A program made the translations under genes and the position numbers. The notes beneath the pieces are model-generated. The model searched no databases and had not been told where the DNA came from. It saw only the letters and a list, made by a program, of their open reading frames with translations. A stretch of DNA of 64,000 nucleotides from assembly GCA_030920305.1 (NCBI GenBank), contig JARLUB010000003.1, forward strand, positions 92,005-156,004, given 5' to 3'. The stretch comes from Eubacteriales bacterium SKADARSKE-1 (GTDB lineage Bacteria; Bacillota; Clostridia; Oscillospirales; Acutalibacteraceae). Shown piece after piece: positions 1 through 8,728 of the stretch; the first letter of the stretch is position 1, and every line of letters begins with the position of its first letter.

Positions 1-1
1 C

Positions 2-367
2 ATTAAGGTTATAGGAGCTGACAATCAAATACTTGATAGCCAAATCCCGGTTCGCCAAATGCTAGAACAAATTGTAGCAAAGCTTTCAATACCACCATTT
101 TTATTGGGCTTATCGTGGTCAACTACAGAAAAAATGTCAACCCAGCAGGCTGATATTTTAACCAGTGAATTGGAGACTTATAGAAGAATTTTAAACTCAA
201 CCATTTCTAAAATCTGTTTAATGTGGTTGAACCTAAATGGATATTTTACAGATTTTAAAATAGTGTGGGAAAATATTAATCTTCAAGATGAAGTCGAGCT
301 TGCTAATGCAAGGCTAACGTCGGCTAAGGCAGCAGAAATAGAAAAAAGATTGGGGATAGAAATTTGA
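2..367 (+). CDS. Phage portal protein, C-terminal part (cut by window edge)
   Basis: The reading frame is open from base 2 and ends at 367, so this is the tail end of a longer gene that begins before the window. The C-terminal segment, with a long helical stretch and the pattern SIPPFLLG followed by STQQADILTSELETYRR, is typical of HK97/PBSX-type portal proteins that form the dodecameric DNA gate of the capsid. Its position just before a protease/scaffold gene and the capsid gene supports this. It overlaps the next gene by four bases, which suggests translational coupling. The N-terminal two thirds cannot be seen. Confidence 0.65.
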   Translation: MKVIGADNQILDSQIPVRQMLEQIVAKLSIPPFLLGLSWSTTEKMSTQQADILTSELETYRRILNSTISKICLMWLNLNGYFTDFKIVWENINLQDEVELANARLTSAKAAEIEKRLGIEI

Positions 368-1347
368 AAGATGGGTACATAGTTAAAGAAATTACTCAAA
401 AAAGCGTATCAGCTGATGAATTAAAGCTGATTAATAATTATACAAGGCGAGACCTTAAAAGTGATGAAGTTTATGCCTTCTCAGTCATTTTGTGTGATAA
501 CGATATAGATAGAGAATATGAAAAGTTTACAAAAGAGTCTTTAGAGAAACTCTCAGAGTTATTTGTAGGCAAAACCGGGATTTTAGATCATGACATGAAG
601 AGCGAAAACCAAAAGGCCAGGATCTTTTCTTGTAAAGTTGAAAATGTATTAGGAAAGTTAACTTTAGATAATCAGGCTTATTATAGACTAAAAGCTAGGG
701 CATACATGCCAATTAGCGAAAGCAATGATGAGTTTATTTTGGAAATAGATTCGGGTATAAAAAAAGAAGTTAGTGTTGGGTGTGCAGTTGGTAAAATAAC
801 TTGTTCTGTTTGCGGAACTGATTTAAGAAATTCTCATTGTGAGCATGTTAAAGGGAAAAAATATAATAACAAGATTTGTTGTACCGTTTTAGAAGAGCCT
901 ATTGATGCTTACGAATGGTCATTTGTAGCAGTGCCAGCTCAAAAGGAGGCAGGTGTTATAAAAACATTTAGTAAACCAAAGAAGGGGGGTGTTTTGAATT
1001 TGGATGAAGTTATGAAAAAGATAAGGTCAGGAGAAGAACTTACTATTACGAAGGCACAGTCAAACAAAATAGCACAATTTATTTGTGGCCTTGAAAATTT
1101 AGCCGAAGTTGGTAAGACCTATAAGGAAGATTTGAGGCAGGAAGTATTGCGCCTTTGTGCAATGGCAGAGCCAAAATTAGCACTTAGCACAATGAATAGC
1201 GTTACAGAAAAAATGAGCTTAGATGAATTAAAGTCATTTAAAGGTGCATTTGCAGCTAAAGCCAATGAACTTTTGCCTTTAAAACCTCAATTGACGCCAA
1301 TTAATAATAAGAAGAAAAGAGAAAAAAATACTGAGTTTAAAATGTAA
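364..1347 (+). CDS. Prohead protease/scaffold-like protein (XkdF-type)
   Basis: A 327-residue protein starting at TTG within the end of the portal gene. The N-terminal ~200 residues have the look of XkdF/prohead protease proteins (FSVILCDNDIDREYEKF, then GKTGILDHDMKS, then EWSFVAVPAQKEAGV), placed as expected between portal and capsid. A Cys/His cluster (CSVCGTDLRNSHCEH, about residues 143-158) is inserted in that domain and may bind zinc. The C-terminal ~120 residues are charged and helical, as in a fused scaffold. Catalytic residues cannot be assigned with certainty, so the protease role rests mainly on position and overall pattern. Confidence 0.5.
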   Translation: MKDGYIVKEITQKSVSADELKLINNYTRRDLKSDEVYAFSVILCDNDIDREYEKFTKESLEKLSELFVGKTGILDHDMKSENQKARIFSCKVENVLGKLTLDNQAYYRLKARAYMPISESNDEFILEIDSGIKKEVSVGCAVGKITCSVCGTDLRNSHCEHVKGKKYNNKICCTVLEEPIDAYEWSFVAVPAQKEAGVIKTFSKPKKGGVLNLDEVMKKIRSGEELTITKAQSNKIAQFICGLENLAEVGKTYKEDLRQEVLRLCAMAEPKLALSTMNSVTEKMSLDELKSFKGAFAAKANELLPLKPQLTPINNKKKREKNTEFKM

Positions 1348-1400
1348 AACTAGTTAAATTTTCACAACAACAAAATATAAAAATTTTAGGAGGAAAAAAT

Positions 1401-2396
1401 ATGGCTTTTTATGATTCTTTAAAATTAGAAAAAGGTATGTACAATTTAGACTTTACAAAGGCATTGGAAGAGCTTGATCCATCAGAAAATTATGAAGGTA
1501 CTGATTTAGCAAGTCTTGATGCTTATGAGCGTCAATTAAAACGTTTTAACATTAAAGTTAATGGAAAAAATTCTGATATTATTGAAAAATTTTTTCAGGC
1601 AACAGATTCAGCGGTTTTATTTCCGGAATATGTTAAAAGGGCTGTAGAACAAGGCTTGGAAACAGCTAGCATATTGCCGTCAATTGTTTCAACTATAACA
1701 AAAATTGATGGTAATGATTATAGAACGATTACTTTAACAACAGATGAAACCAGTGGAAACGCAGTTACAGAGGGAGTTGCAATTCCAGAAACAGTTATCA
1801 AAAATAGTAGTAGCTTAGTTACTATGAAAAAAAGAGGTAGGGTAATTTCATCATCTTATGAATCTTTACGTTTAAAGAGATTAGACCTTTTTTCTGTTGC
1901 TCTTAAACAAATTGGTGCCGATATTGCCAGGGCTCAATTGGGAGATGCTGTTACTGTGTTGGCAGGTGGAACTAATAATACAGTTTCTCCAGTATCTGAG
2001 ACGGGATTTGCATATGCTGATTTAATTGCAATGTGGGCAGGCCTAGCTCCTTATGAACTAAATACTATTTTAGCAAATACAGCTATGATGCAGACAATTT
2101 TATCTTTAACTGAGATGAAAGATGCAGAGGCGGGACTTACTTTTCAAGGAACAGGCAAAATGATAACACCACTTGGATCAACTCTTGTAAGAGCTGCTTC
2201 TGTAGCAAATTACACAATAGTTGGATTTGATAAAAATTGTGCGCTTGAAATGGTGCAAGCTGGCGATGTTTCTGTTGACTTTGATAGATTAATAGATAAA
2301 CAACTTGAAAGGACAATAATTAGCAGCACGGTAGGTTTTGCAAGAGTCTTTGAAGACTCTATTAAGAAATTAACTTATACTCCAGCCTCTACCTAA
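1401..2396 (+). CDS. Phage major capsid protein, HK97 fold
   Basis: A 331-residue protein with a good ribosome site (AGGAGG) seven bases before its ATG. Length, position after the protease/scaffold gene and the internal sequence (an N-terminal helical arm, ILPSIVSTITKIDGNDYRTI in the middle, a C-terminal ERTIISSTVGFARVFEDSI) fit the HK97-type major head protein of PBSX-like phages. It would form the icosahedral shell. The conventional cleaved delta domain is short or absent, consistent with scaffold being supplied by the preceding gene. No frame damage is seen. Confidence 0.75.
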   Translation: MAFYDSLKLEKGMYNLDFTKALEELDPSENYEGTDLASLDAYERQLKRFNIKVNGKNSDIIEKFFQATDSAVLFPEYVKRAVEQGLETASILPSIVSTITKIDGNDYRTITLTTDETSGNAVTEGVAIPETVIKNSSSLVTMKKRGRVISSSYESLRLKRLDLFSVALKQIGADIARAQLGDAVTVLAGGTNNTVSPVSETGFAYADLIAMWAGLAPYELNTILANTAMMQTILSLTEMKDAEAGLTFQGTGKMITPLGSTLVRAASVANYTIVGFDKNCALEMVQAGDVSVDFDRLIDKQLERTIISSTVGFARVFEDSIKKLTYTPAST

Positions 2397-2448
2397 TTAA
2401 AAGATTAATTTATGAATTTAATATTAAATACATAAGGAGTTGAGTTAG

Positions 2449-2820
2449 TTGGATTTGCAGGAAATATTAGAAAGGTTTTCTTTAATATCTGGTCTAACTA
2501 TGGAAGAGGTTTCCCCTTTTATACCGATTTTAGAGGATGCAAAAAAAGACATAGAATCAAAAGTTTTAGATGGAGTTGACAAAACTGCAGAAAGTCGGCG
2601 GCTTAATGCCGCCGCCGCTGCTTTTGGTTTTTATAAATATGTGCTTTATAAAGCATCGGGAAGCGGAATGGAATCTTTTTCAGCGGGAGATATATCAATA
2701 AAGCGCAGTGATAGACAAGCAGTTGATATGGCAAGATGTGTTTGGAATGAAGCAAGACGTGAAGCTAGTGATATTTTGAAAGATGATGATTTTTTGTTTG
2801 AAGAGATAAGGTTTTATTGA
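2449..2820 (+). CDS. Head-tail connector protein (gp6/XkdH position)
   Basis: A 123-residue, mostly helical acidic protein starting with TTG after an AAGGAG site. It follows the capsid gene directly, where head-completion or adaptor proteins sit in PBSX-like late operons. The alanine-rich helix about residues 50-62 and the C-terminal WNEARREASDIL stretch fit the four-helix adaptor family (gp6/gp15-like). The assignment is by position, size and helical character; no catalytic motif is expected. Confidence 0.5.
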   Translation: MDLQEILERFSLISGLTMEEVSPFIPILEDAKKDIESKVLDGVDKTAESRRLNAAAAAFGFYKYVLYKASGSGMESFSAGDISIKRSDRQAVDMARCVWNEARREASDILKDDDFLFEEIRFY

Positions 2821-2901
2821 GCAAAAATTAGCTGGAGGGTGGGGAAATGACATACATATTTATTTGTAGAATTACATTTTGCAAATAAATATGAGTCTCT
2901 T

Positions 2902-3246
2902 ATGATGGATAAGTATATTATTAACACAATTGAAGAATATGGAAGATCAGTTGAAATTATTTCTCCAGAAATGACAAAAAAAATTACAAAGGCTTTCATT
3001 CAGCCACTGAGATATAAAAACAATTCATATGTTGGAGGAAAATATATAGACCTAGGCAAAGTTGACGAAACAAACTTTTTATATATAGGAAAAAATGATA
3101 TAAGGCTTGATTTATATCCACTCAACACAATTATAAAAACAGATGAAGAAAGTTATGTTGTAACAAGAGCACAAAAAGTTTGTATTAAGGAAGATATTGC
3201 ATATATATGGGCAATACTGAAACTTTATGTTGAGGAGGGGTATTAA
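2902..3246 (+). CDS. Phage head-completion/stopper-like protein
   Basis: A 114-residue protein in the position of the head-tail stopper (XkdI-like). The start is uncertain. ATG at 2902 lacks a clear ribosome site, whereas a strong GGAGGGTGGGG site lies upstream at 2833-2844 before an ATG at 2847 that opens only a 13-codon frame. Either that short frame is a leader whose translation feeds the main gene, or an indel has separated the real start from the body. The body is rich in beta-type sequence (YVGGKYIDLGKVDETNFLYI), as in stopper proteins. It overlaps the next gene by one base. Confidence 0.45.
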   Translation: MMDKYIINTIEEYGRSVEIISPEMTKKITKAFIQPLRYKNNSYVGGKYIDLGKVDETNFLYIGKNDIRLDLYPLNTIIKTDEESYVVTRAQKVCIKEDIAYIWAILKLYVEEGY

Positions 3247-3731
3247 TGAATACATTTAATGATATCGCAGTTAATTTAAAAAATAAGTTAGCTGATACCT
3301 CTGAGCTTTCAAGTGTCAAATTCATAATGGATTCTCCTTCTGCACTCAGTCCAAACCCAATTAGTAAAATTTATGCAACTGTAGGAATATCTAAAATAGT
3401 TGTTTCAGAAGGGTCATTTTCAGGGTACCTTGGGCTAAATTCTGGTGAAGAAGTTTATGGCAAATTAGCTGATATTAAAATTAAGATCAAGATTTATTCG
3501 CCGCAAAGTTTAAATAGTGATAGCTGTTATGAAGGTTTTTCTAAAATATACGAAGCTTTATTGACAGACAATAGTGGTTTTAATGTGCAATCTGTTTCGT
3601 GCGATGAAATAGGATATGACAATGTTGTTTCTGCGTTTACATTAGCGTCTTATGTAAACATATCTACATTTATTGGCTATGAGACAACAAACACGGATAT
3701 TGAGAATATTTTAATTGCTAAAAGTTATTAA
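3246..3731 (+). CDS. Phage tail terminator/completion-like protein
   Basis: A 161-residue protein coupled to the preceding gene and lying immediately before the tail sheath gene, the usual site of the tail-terminator (gpU/XkdJ-like) protein that caps the tail and joins it to the head. An N-terminal helix (residues 1-20) is followed by mixed strand sequence. The role is inferred from order and size; the sequence itself is not diagnostic. Confidence 0.45.
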   Translation: MNTFNDIAVNLKNKLADTSELSSVKFIMDSPSALSPNPISKIYATVGISKIVVSEGSFSGYLGLNSGEEVYGKLADIKIKIKIYSPQSLNSDSCYEGFSKIYEALLTDNSGFNVQSVSCDEIGYDNVVSAFTLASYVNISTFIGYETTNTDIENILIAKSY

Positions 3732-3747
3732 AAGGGGGGTGGGCTTA

Positions 3748-4794
3748 ATGTCTGTTATTGAAAAAGAGTCTCCCGGTGTGTATTCAGATTATGAAAATTC
3801 TGGTACAGTTTGGGCAAATAAAACGAATACTAAGGTAGGGTTGGTTGCCTCAATTTTAGCGGATGTTGGTACAGTTTACAATATAAGTAAAATATCGCAG
3901 GCTAAAAGTGCTTTTGGTTCCGACAGTTTAGTTACAAATTTGTGCAAAACAGTATTGCAAAATGGTGATTCACAGGTAGTTTTAGTTTCGGCTGGGAATA
4001 CAGGCAGTGGTTATGAGTCAGCTTTTAGCGTAATTGAAAGCCAAGATGATATTGGTGTGGTTATTTGTGACAGTGAACTTTTAAGTGTTCATACTTTGCT
4101 TATGAATAGTGTGGTTGTATCTTCTCAAAATTTGAAAGAACAAATAGGCATAGCGGCCTGTTCAAGTTCTGAGTCAAATAAAGAAATTTGGGCAAGTTCT
4201 TTTAACAACGAGAGGATGATTTTAGTTGCACAAAACTCAATTGACGATAGTGGAAGTACATTATCTGGCTGTATTTTAGCTGCAGCGCTAGCTGGGGTTA
4301 TTTCTAAAATGAAAAGTCCAGCAAATCCGCTAAATGGAGTACCATTAAAAGGCATTACAAAGCTTGCTAGTGACTTAAATGAAGATGATATAGATAATTA
4401 TATATCGCTGGGCATTACACCTTTTGAGGTTGTAGCTGATAAGGTAAAAATAATTAGAGCGGTAACATCTAAAACTAAGACAAATGGCGTTTTAGATGAG
4501 AGCTTTAAGGAAATAAATGTCATTCTTATAATTGATGAGATTGTAAAAGAGATTAGGACTTTACTTAAAAGCAACTTTGTTGGCGCTAAAACCACTAGTA
4601 ACACAAGGAAAGCAATGTCTAGCCAAACAGCTTTAAAATTACAAGAATTTTTAAATAAAAAAATTATTACTGACTATGCTCTACCTGAGTTGAGTTTACA
4701 AGAAGGTAATACGAATGTTTGTTCAGTTAATTTAGATTTTTCAGTAGGCAAAGTATTAAATCAAGTGCATATAACTGCCGATATATTAATTTAG
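3748..4794 (+). CDS. Contractile tail sheath protein (XkdK-type)
   Basis: The ATG at 3748 is chosen because a strong AAAAGGGGGG site precedes it; a longer frame starts at 3715 without one. The 348-residue product begins with EKESPGVYSDYENSG, the N-terminal arm pattern of tail sheath proteins, and ends with a strand-rich segment (VNLDFSVGKVLNQVHITADI) that in this family interlocks with neighbouring subunits. It forms the contracting outer tube of a myovirus-type tail. It is shorter than many sheath proteins, which suggests loss of the surface insertion domains. Confidence 0.75.
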   Translation: MSVIEKESPGVYSDYENSGTVWANKTNTKVGLVASILADVGTVYNISKISQAKSAFGSDSLVTNLCKTVLQNGDSQVVLVSAGNTGSGYESAFSVIESQDDIGVVICDSELLSVHTLLMNSVVVSSQNLKEQIGIAACSSSESNKEIWASSFNNERMILVAQNSIDDSGSTLSGCILAAALAGVISKMKSPANPLNGVPLKGITKLASDLNEDDIDNYISLGITPFEVVADKVKIIRAVTSKTKTNGVLDESFKEINVILIIDEIVKEIRTLLKSNFVGAKTTSNTRKAMSSQTALKLQEFLNKKIITDYALPELSLQEGNTNVCSVNLDFSVGKVLNQVHITADILI

Positions 4795-4805
4795 GAGGAA
4801 AACAA

Positions 4806-5192
4806 ATGGTTAACATTACTTTTCCTACAAGCAAAGATATTTACATAGAAGTTAACGGTAAAAAATTAGCTGCAGTTGAGAGTTATGAAGCGAAAACAAC
4901 TAGAAAGGAAAATTATATAGAGTCGTTTGGAGAAAGTGAACCTGTTTGTGTTATACCCGGCAAAATAAGGCATACCATAGAGCTTTCTAAAGTTTACATT
5001 TGTGAAAGCGTAGCAAACGACAATATAAATTTTTATGAATTAACTAATTTTAATTTAGTTATTGTTAAACCAGATAAGAAAATAATTTATTCTGGCTGTG
5101 AATGGTTAAATTTAAGTGAATCAACAAAACTTAATGAAAAAGTTTTTGAGAATGCCATAATTGTGGCAATAAAGCGCCTAGAAGTAAATTAA
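4806..5192 (+). CDS. Tail tube protein (XkdM-type)
   Basis: A 128-residue protein directly after the sheath gene with a good AGGAGG site. The size, the sheath-tube order and the strand-rich sequence (IYIEVNGKKLAAVESYEAK near the N-terminus) fit the phage tail tube monomer that polymerises inside the sheath. In PBSX-type operons the next genes would be a tail-assembly chaperone and a long tape-measure protein. Here only a 59-codon gene follows, then the LysM hub gene. Confidence 0.7.
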   Translation: MVNITFPTSKDIYIEVNGKKLAAVESYEAKTTRKENYIESFGESEPVCVIPGKIRHTIELSKVYICESVANDNINFYELTNFNLVIVKPDKKIIYSGCEWLNLSESTKLNEKVFENAIIVAIKRLEVN

Positions 5193-5245
5193 AAAGAAAA
5201 TAATTGCCTTTGCTAAAAAGTCAGAGAAAGGATGGTGTATTATTT

Positions 5246-5425
5246 ATGGGAAACTTGAAAGTAGAAAAAAATGCAGAAGTTTTAAAAAATGAAAATAATT
5301 TAATTGATAAATATAAAATGCAATATAGTTTAATTGATATTGAAGAGATTGGTGAAAAGTTTGAACAAGATGCACGGCGCTATAAAAGGTATCTTGGTGA
5401 TGATAGCCGGGCGGTGTTTGTATGA
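5246..5425 (+). CDS. Small charged protein in the tail-chaperone position
   Basis: The ATG at 5246 is preferred because AAAGGATGG lies upstream; a longer frame could start at TTG 5204. The product is 59 residues, strongly charged and helical (NENNLIDKYKMQYSLIDIEE), ending four bases inside the next gene. It stands where XkdN-like tail-assembly chaperones sit but is less than half their usual size. It could be a reduced chaperone, a very short tape-measure substitute or an unrelated phage gene. Confidence 0.45.
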   Translation: MGNLKVEKNAEVLKNENNLIDKYKMQYSLIDIEEIGEKFEQDARRYKRYLGDDSRAVFV

Positions 5426-5946
5426 ATTTAAATGTTATGGAATACAAAAATTACGTTTGGCCGCATAACCCCCAAAAAATAAATATAACAACAAAACGAA
5501 ATATAAAGGAAATAGTAGTGCCCTTTAGTGGCAATGTGTTTCAAGATTATGGCAGAGAAAAATGCATAGTTACGGGGACTGGAGAATTTTTTGGAATAAA
5601 CTGCATGGAACAATTTAATTTATTGTTTAATGTGTTTAAAGAAAGTGGAAATGGATATTTGAGGCTTCCTGATATAAACCCATTTTTAGCAGTATTTAAA
5701 TCTTTAGAAATAATAGGACAAGCAATACCTAATGTTATAACTTATTCATTTGAGTTTTGGGAAGAGGTAAATTCAATTTTAGAAACTGCCAATGAAGCCA
5801 TTAATTATCATGTTATATCAATAGGTGAAACTTTATGGGACATTGCCGCTAAATATAATATTGATATTGAAACACTAGTTAGTCTAAATCCAACTATAAA
5901 AAATATTAATCAACTTTTAGCAGGAGAGCGGGTGGAGCTAGCTTGA
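5422..5946 (+). CDS. LysM-containing baseplate hub protein (XkdP-like)
   Basis: A 174-residue protein. Residues ~1-115 contain VWPHNPQKINITTKRNIKEI and FEFWEEV, the N-terminal pattern of XkdP-type hub proteins. Residues ~127-172 form a LysM domain (YHVISIGETLWDIAAKYNID, then LVSLNPTIKNINQLLAGERV). LysM domains bind peptidoglycan, so the protein probably sits at the tail tip or hub. In related operons it follows the tape-measure gene. Here it follows the 59-residue protein with a four-base overlap, which leaves no room for a tape measure. Confidence 0.65.
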   Translation: MNLNVMEYKNYVWPHNPQKINITTKRNIKEIVVPFSGNVFQDYGREKCIVTGTGEFFGINCMEQFNLLFNVFKESGNGYLRLPDINPFLAVFKSLEIIGQAIPNVITYSFEFWEEVNSILETANEAINYHVISIGETLWDIAAKYNIDIETLVSLNPTIKNINQLLAGERVELA

Positions 5947-6003
5947 AGAAAATAAAAATCGCTATGCTTATTTTTTATAATCTTTTGCCAGCAAGAAAGA
6001 GCG

Positions 6004-6951
6004 GTGCTTGAAATGACATATATAGCCGAAACAGTAAATGGTGATCTTATTGATTTAAAGCAGCCCCTTGAAGTTACACTCAATCAAGCTGAGGAAGCAC
6101 CAGCTGACGATATATCTGCAGTTTTTCCAATAAATAAAAAAATTGAAGAACTAAAAAACATATCAATTTATTCAAATTTCAAAAAGATTTTTTATGGCCT
6201 TTTAGATACTCAAAAAACTAGTTGCACACCTTCCGGAACTTTTTTAAATATAACGGCTAGAAGTATGGCAGCGCTTTTACTTGATAATGAGGCTTGCCCT
6301 CAAACATACTCTGTGCCATCACTTTTAATCATTTTTAATAGACACATAAGACCATATGGGTTTACAAGCTTTAGTGGCGACAGTAAACAGTTTCCATTAG
6401 AGCTAGTTGTTTCAAAAGGTATGAGTGAATGGGAAGTACTTGAAACTTTTTGTACGGATTATTTAAGGGTTTATCCAAGAATAAATAGTGATATGACTAT
6501 AAATGCTACAAGGGCTCTATCAATAAATAATATAGTCTTTTCAAATAAAGGTCAGGGCATAAAGTATAATTATATATATGAAAATATAAAACGGCATAAG
6601 CTTTATTCAGAGGTTTTTGTACGAGCTACAAAAGATGGAGCTTATTCGTTAGAGGTAAAAGACAAAGACGCTATAAATCGAGGAATAAATACAAAAAGAT
6701 ATTTAAATGCTATTGATAGTATTAAAACGCCTACTGTGTGCGGAGAAATAATGCTGCAAACGGCGCAAAACAACGCATATGAAATATGTGTTGTTTGTCC
6801 TGGTGAAGTATCTTTAAATATTGGAGATAAAGCCACTATAAATGATACATTATTTGGGGCAATAAAAAATTTGGTAGTATCAAAAATAAAATATACTCTT
6901 GACAGTATGTCAGAACGAACGGAAGTTTTTTTACAAAGAGGTGATATATAA
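6004..6951 (+). CDS. Baseplate hub protein (gpD/XkdQ-like)
   Basis: About 315 residues. The start is either GTG at 6004 or ATG at 6013; both follow a weak purine-rich site. Size, position after the LysM gene and before the spike gene, and strand-rich sequence with LITARSMAALLLDNEACPQ-like tail-tip pattern (about residues 80-98) fit the phage late-control D/XkdQ family, which forms the trimeric hub closing the tail tube. A 57-base gap separates it from the LysM gene, the largest gap in this tail module. No frame damage is seen. Confidence 0.6.
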   Translation: MLEMTYIAETVNGDLIDLKQPLEVTLNQAEEAPADDISAVFPINKKIEELKNISIYSNFKKIFYGLLDTQKTSCTPSGTFLNITARSMAALLLDNEACPQTYSVPSLLIIFNRHIRPYGFTSFSGDSKQFPLELVVSKGMSEWEVLETFCTDYLRVYPRINSDMTINATRALSINNIVFSNKGQGIKYNYIYENIKRHKLYSEVFVRATKDGAYSLEVKDKDAINRGINTKRYLNAIDSIKTPTVCGEIMLQTAQNNAYEICVVCPGEVSLNIGDKATINDTLFGAIKNLVVSKIKYTLDSMSERTEVFLQRGDI

Positions 6952-7287
6952 ATGTGGCTTTCTAAAGAAATAGCGTCTGGAAACAAAAAGCAAGAAGTAT
7001 CACATCTTGGTGAAGTTACAAAAGCAGACAACAAAAATGTAGCAGTGCAAGGGGACAGAGAATATAGAGACCTTCCAACGGTTTGCCCATTTGGCATTGT
7101 TTCTGTTCCACAAATTGGCTCTAAAGCCGTTGTAATTCCTATTGATGATGGCTTTGCTTTTTCTGGGGTAATTTCAGACGGCACAAGTTTAGAGCCTGGT
7201 GAGCTTATGTTATATTCAGCAGGTGGTGCTAGCATAGTGTTAAAAAATAGCGGAAAGGTTTTGATTAACGGTAATGAGGTAACTTAA
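6952..7287 (+). CDS. Baseplate spike protein (gpV/XkdR-like)
   Basis: A 111-residue protein starting immediately after the hub gene stop. The first ~85 residues look like an OB-fold (VAVQGDREYRDLPTVCPFGI, then GSKAVVIPIDDGFAFSGVIS). The last ~25 residues (SAGGASIVLKNSGKVLINGN) resemble the short beta-helix of gpV/gp5-type spikes that puncture membranes. It is very short, so the tip is a minimal spike. Identification rests on the OB-plus-helix pattern and on the hub-spike-gp25 gene order. Confidence 0.6.
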   Translation: MWLSKEIASGNKKQEVSHLGEVTKADNKNVAVQGDREYRDLPTVCPFGIVSVPQIGSKAVVIPIDDGFAFSGVISDGTSLEPGELMLYSAGGASIVLKNSGKVLINGNEVT

Positions 7288-7300
7288 AGGGGGGAATGTT

Positions 7301-7648
7301 ATGGATACAGCTATTAGTAATGGGGATTTTTTGTTAGATAGCAGAAATAGGCCTATAAAAATTTCAGGTGTTCAAGAATTTTTACAGCGTGCATTAATAA
7401 GATTAAGCGTAAAAAAAGGCAATTTTACTTATGATAAAAATTTAGGCAGCAGACTTTATACTTTAAATTCACAAGAAAATAATATGCAAAGAAAGGCACT
7501 ATCGTTAGTTTGCGAAGCATTAAATGATATGACTGAAATTGTGGTAAGAAGTGTTTCAACTGAATTTATAGATAATGGTGAAAAACTGAAATTAGGAGTT
7601 ACTTTATCAATAAATGGCAATGAGGAAGATGTGGTGATTACAATATAA
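7301..7648 (+). CDS. Baseplate wedge protein, gp25/XkdS family
   Basis: A 115-residue protein after an AAGGGGGG site. It contains the family pattern VQEFLQRALIRLSVKKGNF followed by YDKNLGSRL, characteristic of gp25-like baseplate wedge subunits that start sheath assembly. It overlaps gpJ by one base. Together with sheath, tube and spike it shows that a contractile apparatus is encoded. Confidence 0.7.
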   Translation: MDTAISNGDFLLDSRNRPIKISGVQEFLQRALIRLSVKKGNFTYDKNLGSRLYTLNSQENNMQRKALSLVCEALNDMTEIVVRSVSTEFIDNGEKLKLGVTLSINGNEEDVVITI

Positions 7649-8712
7649 TGGATACATATGAAGAAATTCTTACAAGAATGCAAAATAAATTTAGTACTTT
7701 GGCTGGGTTCAGTGCAAATGAAGCATCAGATATTGGCATTAGGTTAAAAGTTTTAGCAGGAGAAATATTTTCGATAACTGCTAACTTTGAATGGCTAAAA
7801 AATCAATTATTTACTCAAACTGCAAGTGGAAGTTGTTTAGATCTTCATGCTACAGAAAGAGGGCTTTCAAGAAAAACAGCTATAAGTTCAGAAGGAACAC
7901 TTACTTTTTCAAGAACAACAGCACTTGGCTATGATGTTGAAATTCCAAGAGGAACCGTTTGTGCAACTTCTGGAGTAGATGGTATTCGATTTGAGACGAC
8001 AGAAACTGTTACACTCACAGCAGGAGATCTTTCGATTGATTCGAAAGCTCAGTCTGTAGAAGGTGGCAGTAACAAAAATACGGGGTCAAACACTATTACT
8101 GTTATGATAACGCCTCCTGCCGGAATAACAGCGGTTACAAATGATAGCGCATTTACAGGTGGCATAGATGCGGAAACTGATGAAGAATTAAGGGAACGTA
8201 TTATAGAAAGTTATAAAAACATATCAAACGGAACTAATATTGCTTTTTATAAAGATGAAATTTTAAAGTATGATGGGATATATTCAGTTAGCGTGGTGCC
8301 ACTAGCTAGAGGAGCTGGAACTGTTGATATTTATGTTGCAGGAAAAGGAGCTGTACCAAGTGCTGAACTTATAGCTACCATTCAAAGTGATATTGAAAAA
8401 TTAAGAGAAATTAATGTTGATATTGAAGTTAAAGCACCAACTTTAGTCACAGTAAATGTTCCTGTTAAGATAACAGTGGAACCAGGTTATATATTTAATG
8501 AGGTTAAAGAAGAATGCCTTACTGCGATAAATAATTATTTTAATTCTTTGGCGATAGGTGAGCAAGTTATATTTGCAGCAATAGGTAATACAATATTCCA
8601 AATTGAAGGTGTAAAAAATTATTCATTTGAGTCGACTGTAGACTTTGATAAAGTAATGGCTGTTAGCCAGCTTGCTGTACCGGGGACTGTTTCTGTAACG
8701 CAAAGTACATAA
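7648..8712 (+). CDS. Baseplate protein J family (XkdT/gp47-like)
   Basis: A 354-residue protein with the baseplate_J hallmarks: an N-terminal helical region, LDLHATERGLSRKTAISSEG at about residues 68-87, ETDEELRERIIESYKNISNG at about 182-201, and a C-terminal domain. It is a wedge component linking hub and fibre. Length is normal for the family. It is translationally coupled to gp25 and followed by the gpI-like gene. Confidence 0.8.
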   Translation: MDTYEEILTRMQNKFSTLAGFSANEASDIGIRLKVLAGEIFSITANFEWLKNQLFTQTASGSCLDLHATERGLSRKTAISSEGTLTFSRTTALGYDVEIPRGTVCATSGVDGIRFETTETVTLTAGDLSIDSKAQSVEGGSNKNTGSNTITVMITPPAGITAVTNDSAFTGGIDAETDEELRERIIESYKNISNGTNIAFYKDEILKYDGIYSVSVVPLARGAGTVDIYVAGKGAVPSAELIATIQSDIEKLREINVDIEVKAPTLVTVNVPVKITVEPGYIFNEVKEECLTAINNYFNSLAIGEQVIFAAIGNTIFQIEGVKNYSFESTVDFDKVMAVSQLAVPGTVSVTQST

Positions 8713-8728
8713 ACAAAAGGAGTATTAT

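Noticed and set aside
6642-7235. 197-codon minus-strand frame across the hub and spike genes
   Set aside because: It lies opposite two well-supported phage genes and shows no family pattern or ribosome site.
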